A stretch of 64,000 nucleotides of DNA from Tenacibaculum adriaticum (GTDB lineage: Bacteria > Bacteroidota > Bacteroidia > Flavobacteriales > Flavobacteriaceae): NCBI RefSeq assembly GCF_008124875.1, contig NZ_VNIA01000003.1:310001-374000 (forward strand). The letters run 5' to 3'. The notes beneath the pieces are model-generated. The model was given only the letters and a program-made list of their open reading frames with translations. It was not told the DNA's origin and made no database searches. Below are positions 55,397 through 63,443 of the stretch, piece after piece; the first letter of the stretch is position 1; the number at the start of each line of letters is the position of its first letter. A program made the position numbers and the translations under genes.

Positions 55397-55528
55397 ATGT
55401 ACTTAACCGTCGAGATAATTATATAAGCGCTTTAAGTTTATAGGTGTAAATCTTGTAAAAGATATAGGGAATAATGTAACAAAACGGTTAAAACAAGTTG
55501 CACCTTCGTAGAGTAACAAAATGGTTAG

Positions 55529-56104
55529 ATGATGAAATTTAGGAGAAATAAACTTACAATAACAGGGTTGGTAGCAGTCGCATTAGTTATTACAAATTTT
55601 AATTCTTGTGATTCTTTTATTAAAAGTAAGAAATGTGAAGTTATAAAAACATCTAGAATAGAAAGAAATATTTTAACATATAAAGATGAAGCTAAATTAC
55701 TAGTAATGGCATCGAAAAACAATCTTGATGTTATAGAATTATGTAAGATTATAGAGAAAGAGGAAACGGATAAGATTGTTGTAAATTTAGTAGAACAAAT
55801 TAAGGATGAGCATATTGAGATATTTGAGAAGTACAACGAAGTTGCTTTAGAAAATGTGATATCCATTCCAAACTATCCTGATATTAAGCAAGGAGAGAGA
55901 GCATTTAGTAATACTGATGATTTAGAAGTTAATTTGAAGCTTTTGAGTAATAAAATTAATAATCAAATTGAATTGTTAGAGAAACTTTCAGATACGACTG
56001 ATAATTTAGATTTTAAAGAGTTGGCAACGTGGACAAACAATACTTTAAAAGAAAACTTAAATAAGACAACAGAAACCTTAACGGAATTGAATTTTGACAG
56101 TTAG
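55529..56104 (+). CDS. DUF4142-like helical lipoprotein
   Basis: 191 residues. The signal ends in a lipobox-like FNSC (about Cys27). The body is almost all helix: DEAKLLVMASKNNLDVIELCKIIEKEETDK, EQIKDEHIEIFEKYNEVALEN and LSNKINNQIELLEKLSDTTDN, a ferritin-like four-helix pattern as in DUF4142, a family seen with general-stress genes. Assignment is moderate because the usual MVxDH motif is only partly met (IKDEHIE). It begins a group with lmo0937-, YtxH- and holin-like genes. Confidence 0.72.
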   Translation: MMKFRRNKLTITGLVAVALVITNFNSCDSFIKSKKCEVIKTSRIERNILTYKDEAKLLVMASKNNLDVIELCKIIEKEETDKIVVNLVEQIKDEHIEIFEKYNEVALENVISIPNYPDIKQGERAFSNTDDLEVNLKLLSNKINNQIELLEKLSDTTDNLDFKELATWTNNTLKENLNKTTETLTELNFDS

Positions 56105-56236
56105 AGTAGTTACTTAGAGAGCTTAAGTTTGAATGAAATTTGTTGCCTGCCAAAGGAAAATAAAAGTGAGATAAGGCCTAGATTGTCGAATACAATACTA
56201 CCGTATAAAATTATATTAATTATTAAAACCATAAAC

Positions 56237-56389
56237 ATGAGAAATTTATTATATGTGATTGCAGTAATACTTATTATAGGTTGGGTATTAGGATTCTTTA
56301 TTTACAGTGCAAGCGGACTAATTCACATTTTATTGGTAATTGCAGTAATTGCAGTACTATTAAGATTAATAGGAGGAAAAGAAGTTTAA
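56237..56389 (+). CDS. lmo0937-like small membrane protein
   Basis: 50 residues from ATG 56237 (MRNLLYVIAVILIIGWVLG). An in-frame start at 56129 would add a charged, unlikely leader. Two membrane helices (NLLYVIAVILIIGWVLGFFIY and GLIHILLVIAVIAVLLRLI) end in GGKEV, the exact form of the DUF5670/lmo0937 family that is common near stress genes in Bacteroidota and Firmicutes. Function is unknown; it probably stabilises the membrane. Confidence 0.85.
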   Translation: MRNLLYVIAVILIIGWVLGFFIYSASGLIHILLVIAVIAVLLRLIGGKEV

Positions 56390-56439
56390 TCTACTTTAAA
56401 AGATTAGAATAAAATTTATATTAATTAAAAAAAAACATT

Positions 56440-56736
56440 ATGAAATTTAACAACACAGTATTAGGAGTATTAGGAGCCGCTTCAGTAGGAGCACTATTAG
56501 GAGTTTTATTTGCACCAAAAAAAGGATCTGAAACGAGAAAGGATATCGTAGAAGGGAGTAAAGATTTAGCAGTTGATATAAAAAACAATATAGATAATGT
56601 TGTGAATGAAGTGTCAGAAAAATTTAGTACTCTAAAACAAGAGGGGGAAGAATTGGTACAGAAAGGAAAAGAAAAAGCTGATGAACTGGCACAAAAAGGA
56701 AAGGAAAAGATAAATAGAGTAACTGAACAGGCTTAA
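56440..56736 (+). CDS. YtxH domain stress protein
   Basis: 98 residues. The N-terminal glycine-rich helix VLGVLGAASVGALLGVLFAPKKGSETRKDI is the YtxH signature. The tail is an amphipathic helix with the repeat ELVQKGKEKAD / ELAQKGKEKIN. YtxH proteins are membrane-anchored stress proteins of unknown action. It is followed after 23 bases by the holin-like gene. Confidence 0.93.
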   Translation: MKFNNTVLGVLGAASVGALLGVLFAPKKGSETRKDIVEGSKDLAVDIKNNIDNVVNEVSEKFSTLKQEGEELVQKGKEKADELAQKGKEKINRVTEQA

Positions 56737-56759
56737 AATTTAATAATACGCTATAAACA

Positions 56760-57116
56760 ATGGAAAGTACTGTAAAGCAGATAGAGATAATTTACAATAA
56801 TGTAAAAGAGTATGTAAATACTAGTGTTACACTTTATAAATTTAGAGCAATTGATAAAACTGCTAGTGCAGTGTCATCTTTGATAACAAGGTTAGCTTTA
56901 ATCTCTACTGCAGCAGTATTTCTGTTATTTATAAACATTGGCATAAGTCTTTACATAGGTCAATTGTTACAAGAAAATTATTTAGGGTTTATAATTGTGT
57001 CCTTTTTTTACCTATTAATAGGTCTTTGTATCTACTTTTTTAAAGATACATTAATTACTAAGCCAATAACAAACCTTTTAATTACGAAGTTATCTGAAGA
57101 AAAAGATGAACTCTAA
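56760..57116 (+). CDS. Phage-holin-family/YqjE-like membrane protein
   Basis: 118 residues. A cytosolic N-terminus with YVNTSVTLYKFRAIDKTASAVSSLITRLALI leads to two membrane helices (LALISTAAVFLLFINIGISLYIG and LGFIIVSFFYLLIGLCIYFF), as in the holin-X/DUF1469 family (E. coli YqjE). In stress operons these pair with YqjD/YtxH-like proteins. It is not a lysis gene: there is no phage context. Confidence 0.85.
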   Translation: MESTVKQIEIIYNNVKEYVNTSVTLYKFRAIDKTASAVSSLITRLALISTAAVFLLFINIGISLYIGQLLQENYLGFIIVSFFYLLIGLCIYFFKDTLITKPITNLLITKLSEEKDEL

Positions 57117-57134
57117 TGTCACATACTTAAAGCA

Positions 57135-57476
57135 ATGAAAAAAAATATTAAAAATAGTTACGACTTAGAGCAAGCTATTGTAGAACTTAAAGCCAAAAAA
57201 GATAAAGACTTTAATGTGTTAAAATCGCAACTAAGTAATTCGTATAACAATTTAAAGCCAGCAAACATGTTACGTCAAATGCTCACGGGATTAAGTACAG
57301 AGCCTAAAGTTAAGAATGGGGTTTTAGATTTTGTATTAAGTCTAAGTGGGGGCTACCTTTCAAAGCGTTTACTAATTGGTAAATCCAATTCATTTTTAAA
57401 ATCTATAATAGGATATATTGTGCAAATGAAAGCCACAAAGATAATATCTAATAAAATAACAGGGGATAATAAATAA
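57135..57476 (+). CDS. Conserved hypothetical protein of the YtxH group
   Basis: 113 residues. The first 40 are charged helices (NSYDLEQAIVELKAKKDKDFNVLKSQL); the last 50 contain LDFVLSLSGGYLSKRLLIGKSNSFLKSIIGYIVQ, a weakly hydrophobic amphipathic region. I recognise no named family, but position after YtxH and holin-like genes, with an 18-base gap, suggests it is a membrane-associated part of the same stress module. Confidence 0.78.
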   Translation: MKKNIKNSYDLEQAIVELKAKKDKDFNVLKSQLSNSYNNLKPANMLRQMLTGLSTEPKVKNGVLDFVLSLSGGYLSKRLLIGKSNSFLKSIIGYIVQMKATKIISNKITGDNK

Positions 57477-57862
57477 GTAGATTGACATGTTGTTGTAAAA
57501 AGACAATAATTTTAAGTATAAAACCAGAGTAGATATCTATTCTGGTTTTTTCTTTTTACAAAGCAAATTTTCAATGCTATAGTGAGTTATAAAAATCTCT
57601 CCCATGTTAAGGGCTATAGAGTTGATTCCTGAAATTTTTTCATCTCTTTTATTGCTGAATTTTATTGCAAACCAAATGTAATGATATGGTTTTAGTATGA
57701 GTACAATTTGTATTATGTTGTTAAATTTCATAAAGTCTGTTAAATTATATAAACGATTTAAGAAATTATGTAACATAAAAACAGCTGTTTTGTTGAATCT
57801 TTGCAATGTACTTGTAGAAGAGGTACTGAAAATTAATTTTAACACCTTAAATCCAATTAAAA
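57477..57862. other. Intergenic region between the stress group and an AraC gene
   Basis: Holds the terminator at 57520-57552 and an AACAGCTGTT-centred 14-bp palindrome at 57778-57791, 72 bases before the AraC start. A near -7 match (AATCTTTG) follows it. A minus-strand ORF here (57537-57845) is judged spurious. Confidence 0.5.
57520..57552 (+). terminator. Terminator of the YtxH stress group
   Basis: AAACCAGA and TCTGGTTT pair, continued inside by TAGA/TCTA with a G-T pair; then a T-run. Confidence 0.85.
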
Positions 57863-58891
57863 ATGAAAAACTTATATATTAATGTTAGTGATATAGAAAC
57901 TACTTTTTCGAGTTTAAAAAGCGAGTGTCAAGGTGATTTAAGAAAAAATAATACAGAAATAGAACTTAGCCTTAATGACACGGTTGGTAATGGTAAAATT
58001 ACAGGGTTTCAATTTAATAATCATATATTGTATCTTACCTATGAAGTCAGTTTTAATGAAGACACCACTTTAGTATTTCAAAATAAAGAAAACGAGCAAT
58101 CGTTAAATTATTGCTATTGTTCGGCAGGAGAAATAAGACACAGTTTTGGAGATACTGGAAAAAAGGTAAGATTTTCAGAAATTCAAACAGGGATTTTTTC
58201 GAATTCAGTAGGGAAAGCTAGTCATTTATATTTCCAAAAAAATCAACACCAAAAATTTACAATTATTAGTTTTATCGCAAATAAACCATTTTCAGAGACA
58301 ACAGATGAGTTTACTTTGGAGCTAATGCAGCTTTTCAAATCTCAAGAGGTAGAAGGAAAATTTGCATATGTAAGTTCACACAACATAAAAATACAATACG
58401 AATTAGATAAATTAGAATCACCTACCGAAGATAATATAGCTAAAACAATACTGAAGAAAGGAGCATTACAATTATCTTTAGGTATGATTGTAAACCAATA
58501 TTTTGAAGATGTGAAAAGTAGCTCGGTAAAATCTTCAGTTTTAAGTCAAAATGAATTAAAAAGAATAAAAGAAATTAGTGATTTTATAAAGAATTATCCA
58601 GATCGACAATTCGATTTAAACTTTCTAAGTGAGAAAACTGGCTTGACCCCAGCAAAGTTACAACAAGGTTTTAAAGCTTTATTTGGTCGAACAGTATCTA
58701 ATTTTATAAAAAATGTTAGAGTAGAGCTAGCAGAAAAATTAATTAAAACTACGGATTTAAATATATCAGAAATTGTTTACACAATTGGTTTAAGTAGTAG
58801 AAGCTATTTTTCAAAAATTTTTAAAGAAAAGTATAAATGTAGCCCGAAAGAATATCAAGATAATAAAATTACATTACGAATGTTAGCCTAA
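57863..58891 (+). CDS. AraC family transcriptional regulator
   Basis: 342 residues. The N-terminal 230 residues form a sensor with cupin-like strands (NNHILYLTYEVSFNEDTTLVFQN, YCYCSAGEIRHSFGD), and the C-terminal 100 hold two helix-turn-helix units (FDLNFLSEKTGLTPAKLQQGFKALFGRTVSNFI and LNISEIVYTIGLSSRSYFSKIFKEKYKCSPKEY). This size and layout match the PchR-like or general AraC groups. It is a single gene closed by a terminator; the target is unknown. Confidence 0.9.
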   Translation: MKNLYINVSDIETTFSSLKSECQGDLRKNNTEIELSLNDTVGNGKITGFQFNNHILYLTYEVSFNEDTTLVFQNKENEQSLNYCYCSAGEIRHSFGDTGKKVRFSEIQTGIFSNSVGKASHLYFQKNQHQKFTIISFIANKPFSETTDEFTLELMQLFKSQEVEGKFAYVSSHNIKIQYELDKLESPTEDNIAKTILKKGALQLSLGMIVNQYFEDVKSSSVKSSVLSQNELKRIKEISDFIKNYPDRQFDLNFLSEKTGLTPAKLQQGFKALFGRTVSNFIKNVRVELAEKLIKTTDLNISEIVYTIGLSSRSYFSKIFKEKYKCSPKEYQDNKITLRMLA

Positions 58892-58932
58892 AAGGTTAAA
58901 GAAAATAGTTTAAGATGTATAACTTTAAATGT

Positions 58933-58977
58933 AAAATAATACCGTTAAGGATTTGGTTTTCTTGACGGTATTATTTT
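58933..58977 (+). terminator. Terminator after the AraC gene
   Basis: AAAATAATACCGT / ACGGTATTATTTT are perfect 13-base arms with further pairing in the loop region (GTTAAGG/CTTGAC). Confidence 0.8.
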
Positions 58978-58994
58978 GTAAGTTATTAACTTAC
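58978..58994. promoter_or_regulatory. 17-bp inverted repeat, possible operator
   Basis: GTAAGTTA-T-TAACTTAC, perfect 8-base arms around one base, directly after the AraC terminator. It is over 300 bases from the next gene, so its target is unclear. Confidence 0.35.
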
Positions 58995-59296
58995 ATTGTG
59001 TTATGTTAGTTGCGCCGTATATTATTATACTAGAATAGTATAAAGAGCCTATCAAAAAGCTATTTGTTAGTGTATTAGATACTTCAACTTCTTAAGTATC
59101 TTTATATAGAAAAACGGGTTCTAAAAAAATTATCATTCAAATTTCGTTTTGGTTTGGGAATCAAAACATAGATATATTATAGCAGATTTAGGCAAGGGTA
59201 TTGGTAGCTAGTAGGTTACAATAAGCTTAGTAGAGCCATTAGATAAATTACTTTAGATCTCTAATGAAATAAATAAAATAAAAGGTTAAAATTATT

Positions 59297-62122
59297 GTGA
59301 TAAAGAGTTTCCTAAATAAAGCATTTGGATTAAGAGATGGTGAAATACGCGTCTCTTTTTTAATGCAGTTATATATATTTTTAATTATAACTGTTTTGCT
59401 AATTGTTAAACCCACCGTAAATTCACTATTCTTATCTCAATTAGGGGCAAAGCATTTGCCCTATGGATATCTGTTAGTTGCATTGATTGCAGTTGTAACT
59501 TCCTATTTTTATAATAAAGCAATTAGAAAAATTTCTCTTCTTAAGGTGATTATTTTTTCCTTGACTATATTTAGTATTGCTTTTGTTACCCTAAGTGTTT
59601 TATTACATACTTCAATGATTAATGATTGGGTATTATATATTTATTATCTAGGGGTATCATTATTTGCAGTAATTTCAACTTCTCAGTTCTGGGTTTTAGC
59701 GAATATGGTTTATAATTCAAGAGAGGGTAAGCGCTTATTTGGGTTTATAGGGGCAGGAGGTATTGCAGGAGGTATTTTTGGTGGTTATTTAACTAGCGTA
59801 ATTGTATCGTCATATGGAAACAAGACAGTTATGGTTTTAGCCGCTATTTTATTACTGTGCTGTATTCCTATTCTTGAAAAGGTTTGGAAATTACGAGTTA
59901 AAACAATGAATCTTTATGTTAGAAAACAACGTACATTCAATGAGACAAATGTTCAAGAAACATCATTAAGAGTCGTTTTTAAGTCCAAACATTTAACTTA
60001 TTTAGCACTAATAACGGGTATTAGTGTTATCGTTGCCAAATTGGTTGATTATCAGTTTAGCGATTTCGCAAGTGCAGCTATTAAGAACTCTGAGAAATTA
60101 ACAGCTTTTTTTGGTTTTTGGTTTTCTACTTTTAATTTGGTAGCCTTGACTTTGCAACTATTTTTTACTAACCGTATGTTAAGTAAATTGGGTGTATCTT
60201 CAACATTACTTATTTTACCATTAGGTATAGCTTTAAGCAGTTTATTATTCTTAACTTTTCCTGAATTATGGGTGTTAATTCTTATAAAGGGAATTGATGG
60301 AAGTTTAAAACAGTCATTAAATAAGGCAGCTTTCGAGTTGTCTATAATGCCAATTCCGTTGAGTATAAAAAATCAAGCAAAGTCCTACATCGATGTTGTT
60401 GTAGATAGTATTGCAACTGGATTATCAGGCTTTATACTCATTTTTTTAATTAAAAGATTACATTTAGATACTTCATATATTATTATAATTGTTCTATTCT
60501 TTGTATTTATTTGGATTTTTTTAATTTACAAGTTAAGAGAGACTTATTATGATTCTTTCAGGCAAAATATACTAAGCACTATTGTTAAGGCTAAAAAGAC
60601 TAATAAGGAAAAACAAAGACCAGAGAATACGATACTAACTGCAAGACATATTTTAAATGGAAAAGATGAAAAGGCCATTTTAAACTTGCTAGATAGGTTG
60701 AGTGATTATAAAATGAGGGCATTGAAGAGTAGTATTATTAGTTTGTTAGAGTATCCTTCAAACAAAGTAAAAGTAGAAGCCATTAAACATTTAAATGTTT
60801 ATGGTAAGGGGGCTGAAATAGAAAAAGTAAAGACTTTAATTTATGAAAAAAATGACAAACTAGTTCTTACTGCACTAGAGTATGTGCTGAATAATTCATC
60901 TTTGTCCCGATCAGAATTCATCAAAAACTATTTAAACAATAACAATGATTACATAGCAAATGCAGCATTACTGTGTTTAGCTAGAGAAACCGCTGACAAT
61001 GAGAAATTAGCTGCAAAATTTGATCTAAAGAATAGAATTACTGAAAAGATTAATGAGATAAATCATCCAACTCTAAACATACGGGAAGAAGCAATTGTGG
61101 AGTTGTTAATTACTGTTGCTTATGCCAAAGAGGAAGTCCATTATTTTTATATAGAGAAGCATTTAAAGAATAATAATGTCAATATAAAGAAGCAAGCAAT
61201 AAAAGCTGCCGGAATTACCAATAATGAGTATTTTATTGAACCATTATTAGAATTACTTTCAGAAAAAGAGTATGAAAAAAATGTAATAAAAGCATTGAAA
61301 AGATATGGTTCAGAAATTACAACTACTGTCTTAAATTTAGATAAATCAGAAGAATTGAAATCTAATACTAAACGTTTTATTCCAAAAATTTTAGGTTCGT
61401 TTAAAACTCAGAATGCAGTTAATGTTTTATTACGTCTGATGAAAGATAATAACTCTAACACACGTCTACAGGCATCGATGTCTTTATTGAGGCTAAGTAG
61501 TAAACAAGTAGAATTAGTGTTTAGTTTTAGGATAATAAAGAACTTAATTTTAAAAGAAGCGAAATATTTTAGAGATTCTTTAAAAATAATTCTAATCCTA
61601 AGAAAGAAGATTGCTGAGCAGCCAAATGAAATAGTTGAAGATAATGATGCACAAATGGAATTGATAAATGCTAGGCAAGATATTATAGATGTATTAGAAG
61701 AGCAATTAGTAAGTAGCTTAAAAACTTCTTTCAATTTACTAGCTATTATTTACGAAGAAAACGATATTAAAATGGCTCATGATGGATTATTTAGTAACGT
61801 AAAAGAAGCAAAAATTAATGCTTTAGAATTTTTAGACAACCTACTCAAAGGTCAACTAAAATTTAAATTAGTACCATTATTAGAATATTTTACAGCAGAA
61901 GGAGATTATTCTCAAATAATTAATGAAGGTGCTTTAGATGAGAAAGATTGCCTTAGGGTATTAATGAAAAGTAGAGGAGTACATACCAAGATGAAAATAT
62001 TACATCTCATTAAAATTCTAAATGATAAGGGTTACGTACCATTAATAAAACCCTTAAAAAAACATCGTAATAATGATGTAAGATACGCAACAATACAGAT
62101 CTTAAAGAAATTAAACAAATAG
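59297..62122 (+). CDS. Npt1/Npt2-like MFS transporter fused to HEAT-repeat-like C-terminal tail
   Basis: 941 residues from a GTG start (MIKSFLNKAFGLRDGEIRVSFL). Residues about 20-430 hold twelve membrane helices with the ATP/ADP-exchanger-like pattern LLIVKPTVNSLFLSQLGAKHLPYGYLLVALIAV, FGFIGAGGIAGGIFGGYLTS and KGIDGSLKQSLNKAAFELSIMPIP. Residues about 455-941 are soluble helical repeats (VKVEAIKHLNVYG, VKKQAIKAAGITNNEYFIEPLLELL, TRLQASMSLLRL, DVRYATIQILKKLNK), like HEAT/PBS-type repeats. Npt proteins exchange or import nucleotides. The tail probably binds a partner protein or senses ligand. No sign of transfer; in Flavobacteriaceae such fusions occur. Confidence 0.85.
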   Translation: MIKSFLNKAFGLRDGEIRVSFLMQLYIFLIITVLLIVKPTVNSLFLSQLGAKHLPYGYLLVALIAVVTSYFYNKAIRKISLLKVIIFSLTIFSIAFVTLSVLLHTSMINDWVLYIYYLGVSLFAVISTSQFWVLANMVYNSREGKRLFGFIGAGGIAGGIFGGYLTSVIVSSYGNKTVMVLAAILLLCCIPILEKVWKLRVKTMNLYVRKQRTFNETNVQETSLRVVFKSKHLTYLALITGISVIVAKLVDYQFSDFASAAIKNSEKLTAFFGFWFSTFNLVALTLQLFFTNRMLSKLGVSSTLLILPLGIALSSLLFLTFPELWVLILIKGIDGSLKQSLNKAAFELSIMPIPLSIKNQAKSYIDVVVDSIATGLSGFILIFLIKRLHLDTSYIIIIVLFFVFIWIFLIYKLRETYYDSFRQNILSTIVKAKKTNKEKQRPENTILTARHILNGKDEKAILNLLDRLSDYKMRALKSSIISLLEYPSNKVKVEAIKHLNVYGKGAEIEKVKTLIYEKNDKLVLTALEYVLNNSSLSRSEFIKNYLNNNNDYIANAALLCLARETADNEKLAAKFDLKNRITEKINEINHPTLNIREEAIVELLITVAYAKEEVHYFYIEKHLKNNNVNIKKQAIKAAGITNNEYFIEPLLELLSEKEYEKNVIKALKRYGSEITTTVLNLDKSEELKSNTKRFIPKILGSFKTQNAVNVLLRLMKDNNSNTRLQASMSLLRLSSKQVELVFSFRIIKNLILKEAKYFRDSLKIILILRKKIAEQPNEIVEDNDAQMELINARQDIIDVLEEQLVSSLKTSFNLLAIIYEENDIKMAHDGLFSNVKEAKINALEFLDNLLKGQLKFKLVPLLEYFTAEGDYSQIINEGALDEKDCLRVLMKSRGVHTKMKILHLIKILNDKGYVPLIKPLKKHRNNDVRYATIQILKKLNK

Positions 62123-62139
62123 ACGATTAGAATTTAAGT

Positions 62140-63441
62140 TTAATTGTCTTCATCATCTTTATAATTTTCATCTAGAATAGGTTCTTCAATTTTATTGTTT
62201 TTGGTGATCAAATCGTCAATCTTACTTGCTAAATACATATGTGCTCCAGCAGAATTCTTGTTCAAAACGTTGGTCATTAAACAAACAATGTATTTTGTGT
62301 TATTAGGATGTTCAACAATAATTACAGAATTCATATAGTTAAAAACATTACCAGCATAATCTTTACAATTAGGATTTTTTTCTCGGTCACATTTATAAAA
62401 ACTTCCCGATTTAAAATACACAGCAGCACTGTCTAACCTGGGCGATCTTGCATAACGAATTCTTCTATCCGTTAGATAAAGTAATCTTTTCATTTCTAAA
62501 CTAGATTCTTTATCAATTATTTTTCCTTGTTCTAATTGAACTAAAAACTTCATTAATCCTTTAGGAGTTCCAATACTTCCACCTTTTCTACCAACGTGTC
62601 TTCCAGCTGGTCTTGTAAACATGCCGCCTAAACGCCAATCATCTTCAGTAATTCCAATATCTCTTAAAGGTTGATTTACAACGGTGTTTGCTAAATTTGT
62701 TAAGGAATCTCTAGGTGTTTCTTTAAAATAACTTTCAGCTTTTTCTTCTGTTAAAAAGAAATAATCTTGTTTAAAAGCAGCCATTAACATTGCTTCTCTA
62801 TACATAACACTTGCAGCGCCATTATTACTAACAGAAACCATATGGTCTAACCATTCATACAAAGAAAACTCATCAGTTGCTCTTACTGTTCTTTTAACTA
62901 ATCGGTCATTATCTATGTCATAAATAGGAATTGTATGATGATCCCCAGTTCCCCAATATCTAGAAGTAACTCTAATATTTTTCAAATAGGCAGCTCTTTC
63001 TTCCCAAGAATCTGGACATAATTTACTTAACTGATCCATTACAGCTAATAAGACAGCAATTTTACCAACACTTCCTGGTTGATAACCTACATTTTCTCGG
63101 AAAGCTGCATATTTTAAATTATCTGGATTTGTCATATCCATAACACTAATAGAATATGCTCCTGAAGGTAAAATTCGTTTTATTTTTCTTTCAAATTCAT
63201 CATCTTCTACTAATAAAGCCTGAACACTATCTTTTGATTTATTTAATAAGTTTAATCTAATATCTGCTAATTTTTTGTAAGCCCCAGCAGGAATTCTAGT
63301 GTATTTAACACTGTCTATTTGCATTTTTCTTAATTGATATAATCTAGCAATCCCAGTAGTTTTATACCCATCAATAGGGTATCTTATAAAACTTAAGGAA
63401 ATAGCAATACTAAATGCAATTAATATATATATCTTTTTCAT
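62140..63441 (-). CDS. Serine hydrolase, class A beta-lactamase/PBP-like fold
   Basis: 433 residues with an N-terminal signal-anchor (KKIYILIAFSIAISLSFI). The three active-site motifs are in order: SxxK at Ser124-Lys127 (PGSVGKI), SxN at Ser205-Asn207 (VSNNGA), and KSGS at 344-347 (YFKSGSFYK). This is the penicillin-binding/beta-lactamase fold, found in the periplasm; the C-terminus is acidic. A peptidoglycan or peptide hydrolase role is likely, but a true beta-lactamase is not shown. It starts 2 bases after the upstream PEP/pyruvate-binding gene, so they are one operon. Confidence 0.85.
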   Translation of the reverse strand: MKKIYILIAFSIAISLSFIRYPIDGYKTTGIARLYQLRKMQIDSVKYTRIPAGAYKKLADIRLNLLNKSKDSVQALLVEDDEFERKIKRILPSGAYSISVMDMTNPDNLKYAAFRENVGYQPGSVGKIAVLLAVMDQLSKLCPDSWEERAAYLKNIRVTSRYWGTGDHHTIPIYDIDNDRLVKRTVRATDEFSLYEWLDHMVSVSNNGAASVMYREAMLMAAFKQDYFFLTEEKAESYFKETPRDSLTNLANTVVNQPLRDIGITEDDWRLGGMFTRPAGRHVGRKGGSIGTPKGLMKFLVQLEQGKIIDKESSLEMKRLLYLTDRRIRYARSPRLDSAAVYFKSGSFYKCDREKNPNCKDYAGNVFNYMNSVIIVEHPNNTKYIVCLMTNVLNKNSAGAHMYLASKIDDLITKNNKIEEPILDENYKDDEDN

Positions 63442-63443
63442 AG

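Larger units (their letters stand above)
58892..59296. other. Gap between AraC gene and Npt-HEAT gene
   Basis: Holds the AraC terminator, then an inverted repeat GTAAGTTA-T-TAACTTAC at 58978-58994 and about 300 AT-rich bases without a clear promoter. No coding frame is convincing. Confidence 0.5.

Noticed and set aside
56760..57116. Phage lysis cassette suggested by the holin-like gene
   Set aside because: No endolysin, integrase or other phage gene is near; YtxH and lmo0937-like neighbours point to a stress group.
57537..57845. 102-codon minus-strand ORF
   Set aside because: It begins over the promoter of the AraC gene, runs into the terminator at 57520-57552 and has no recognisable motif.
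62140..63441. Acquired beta-lactamase resistance gene
   Set aside because: Although SxxK, SxN and KSGS are present, the length, acidic tail and operon partner do not match class A beta-lactamases, and no mobile element is near.
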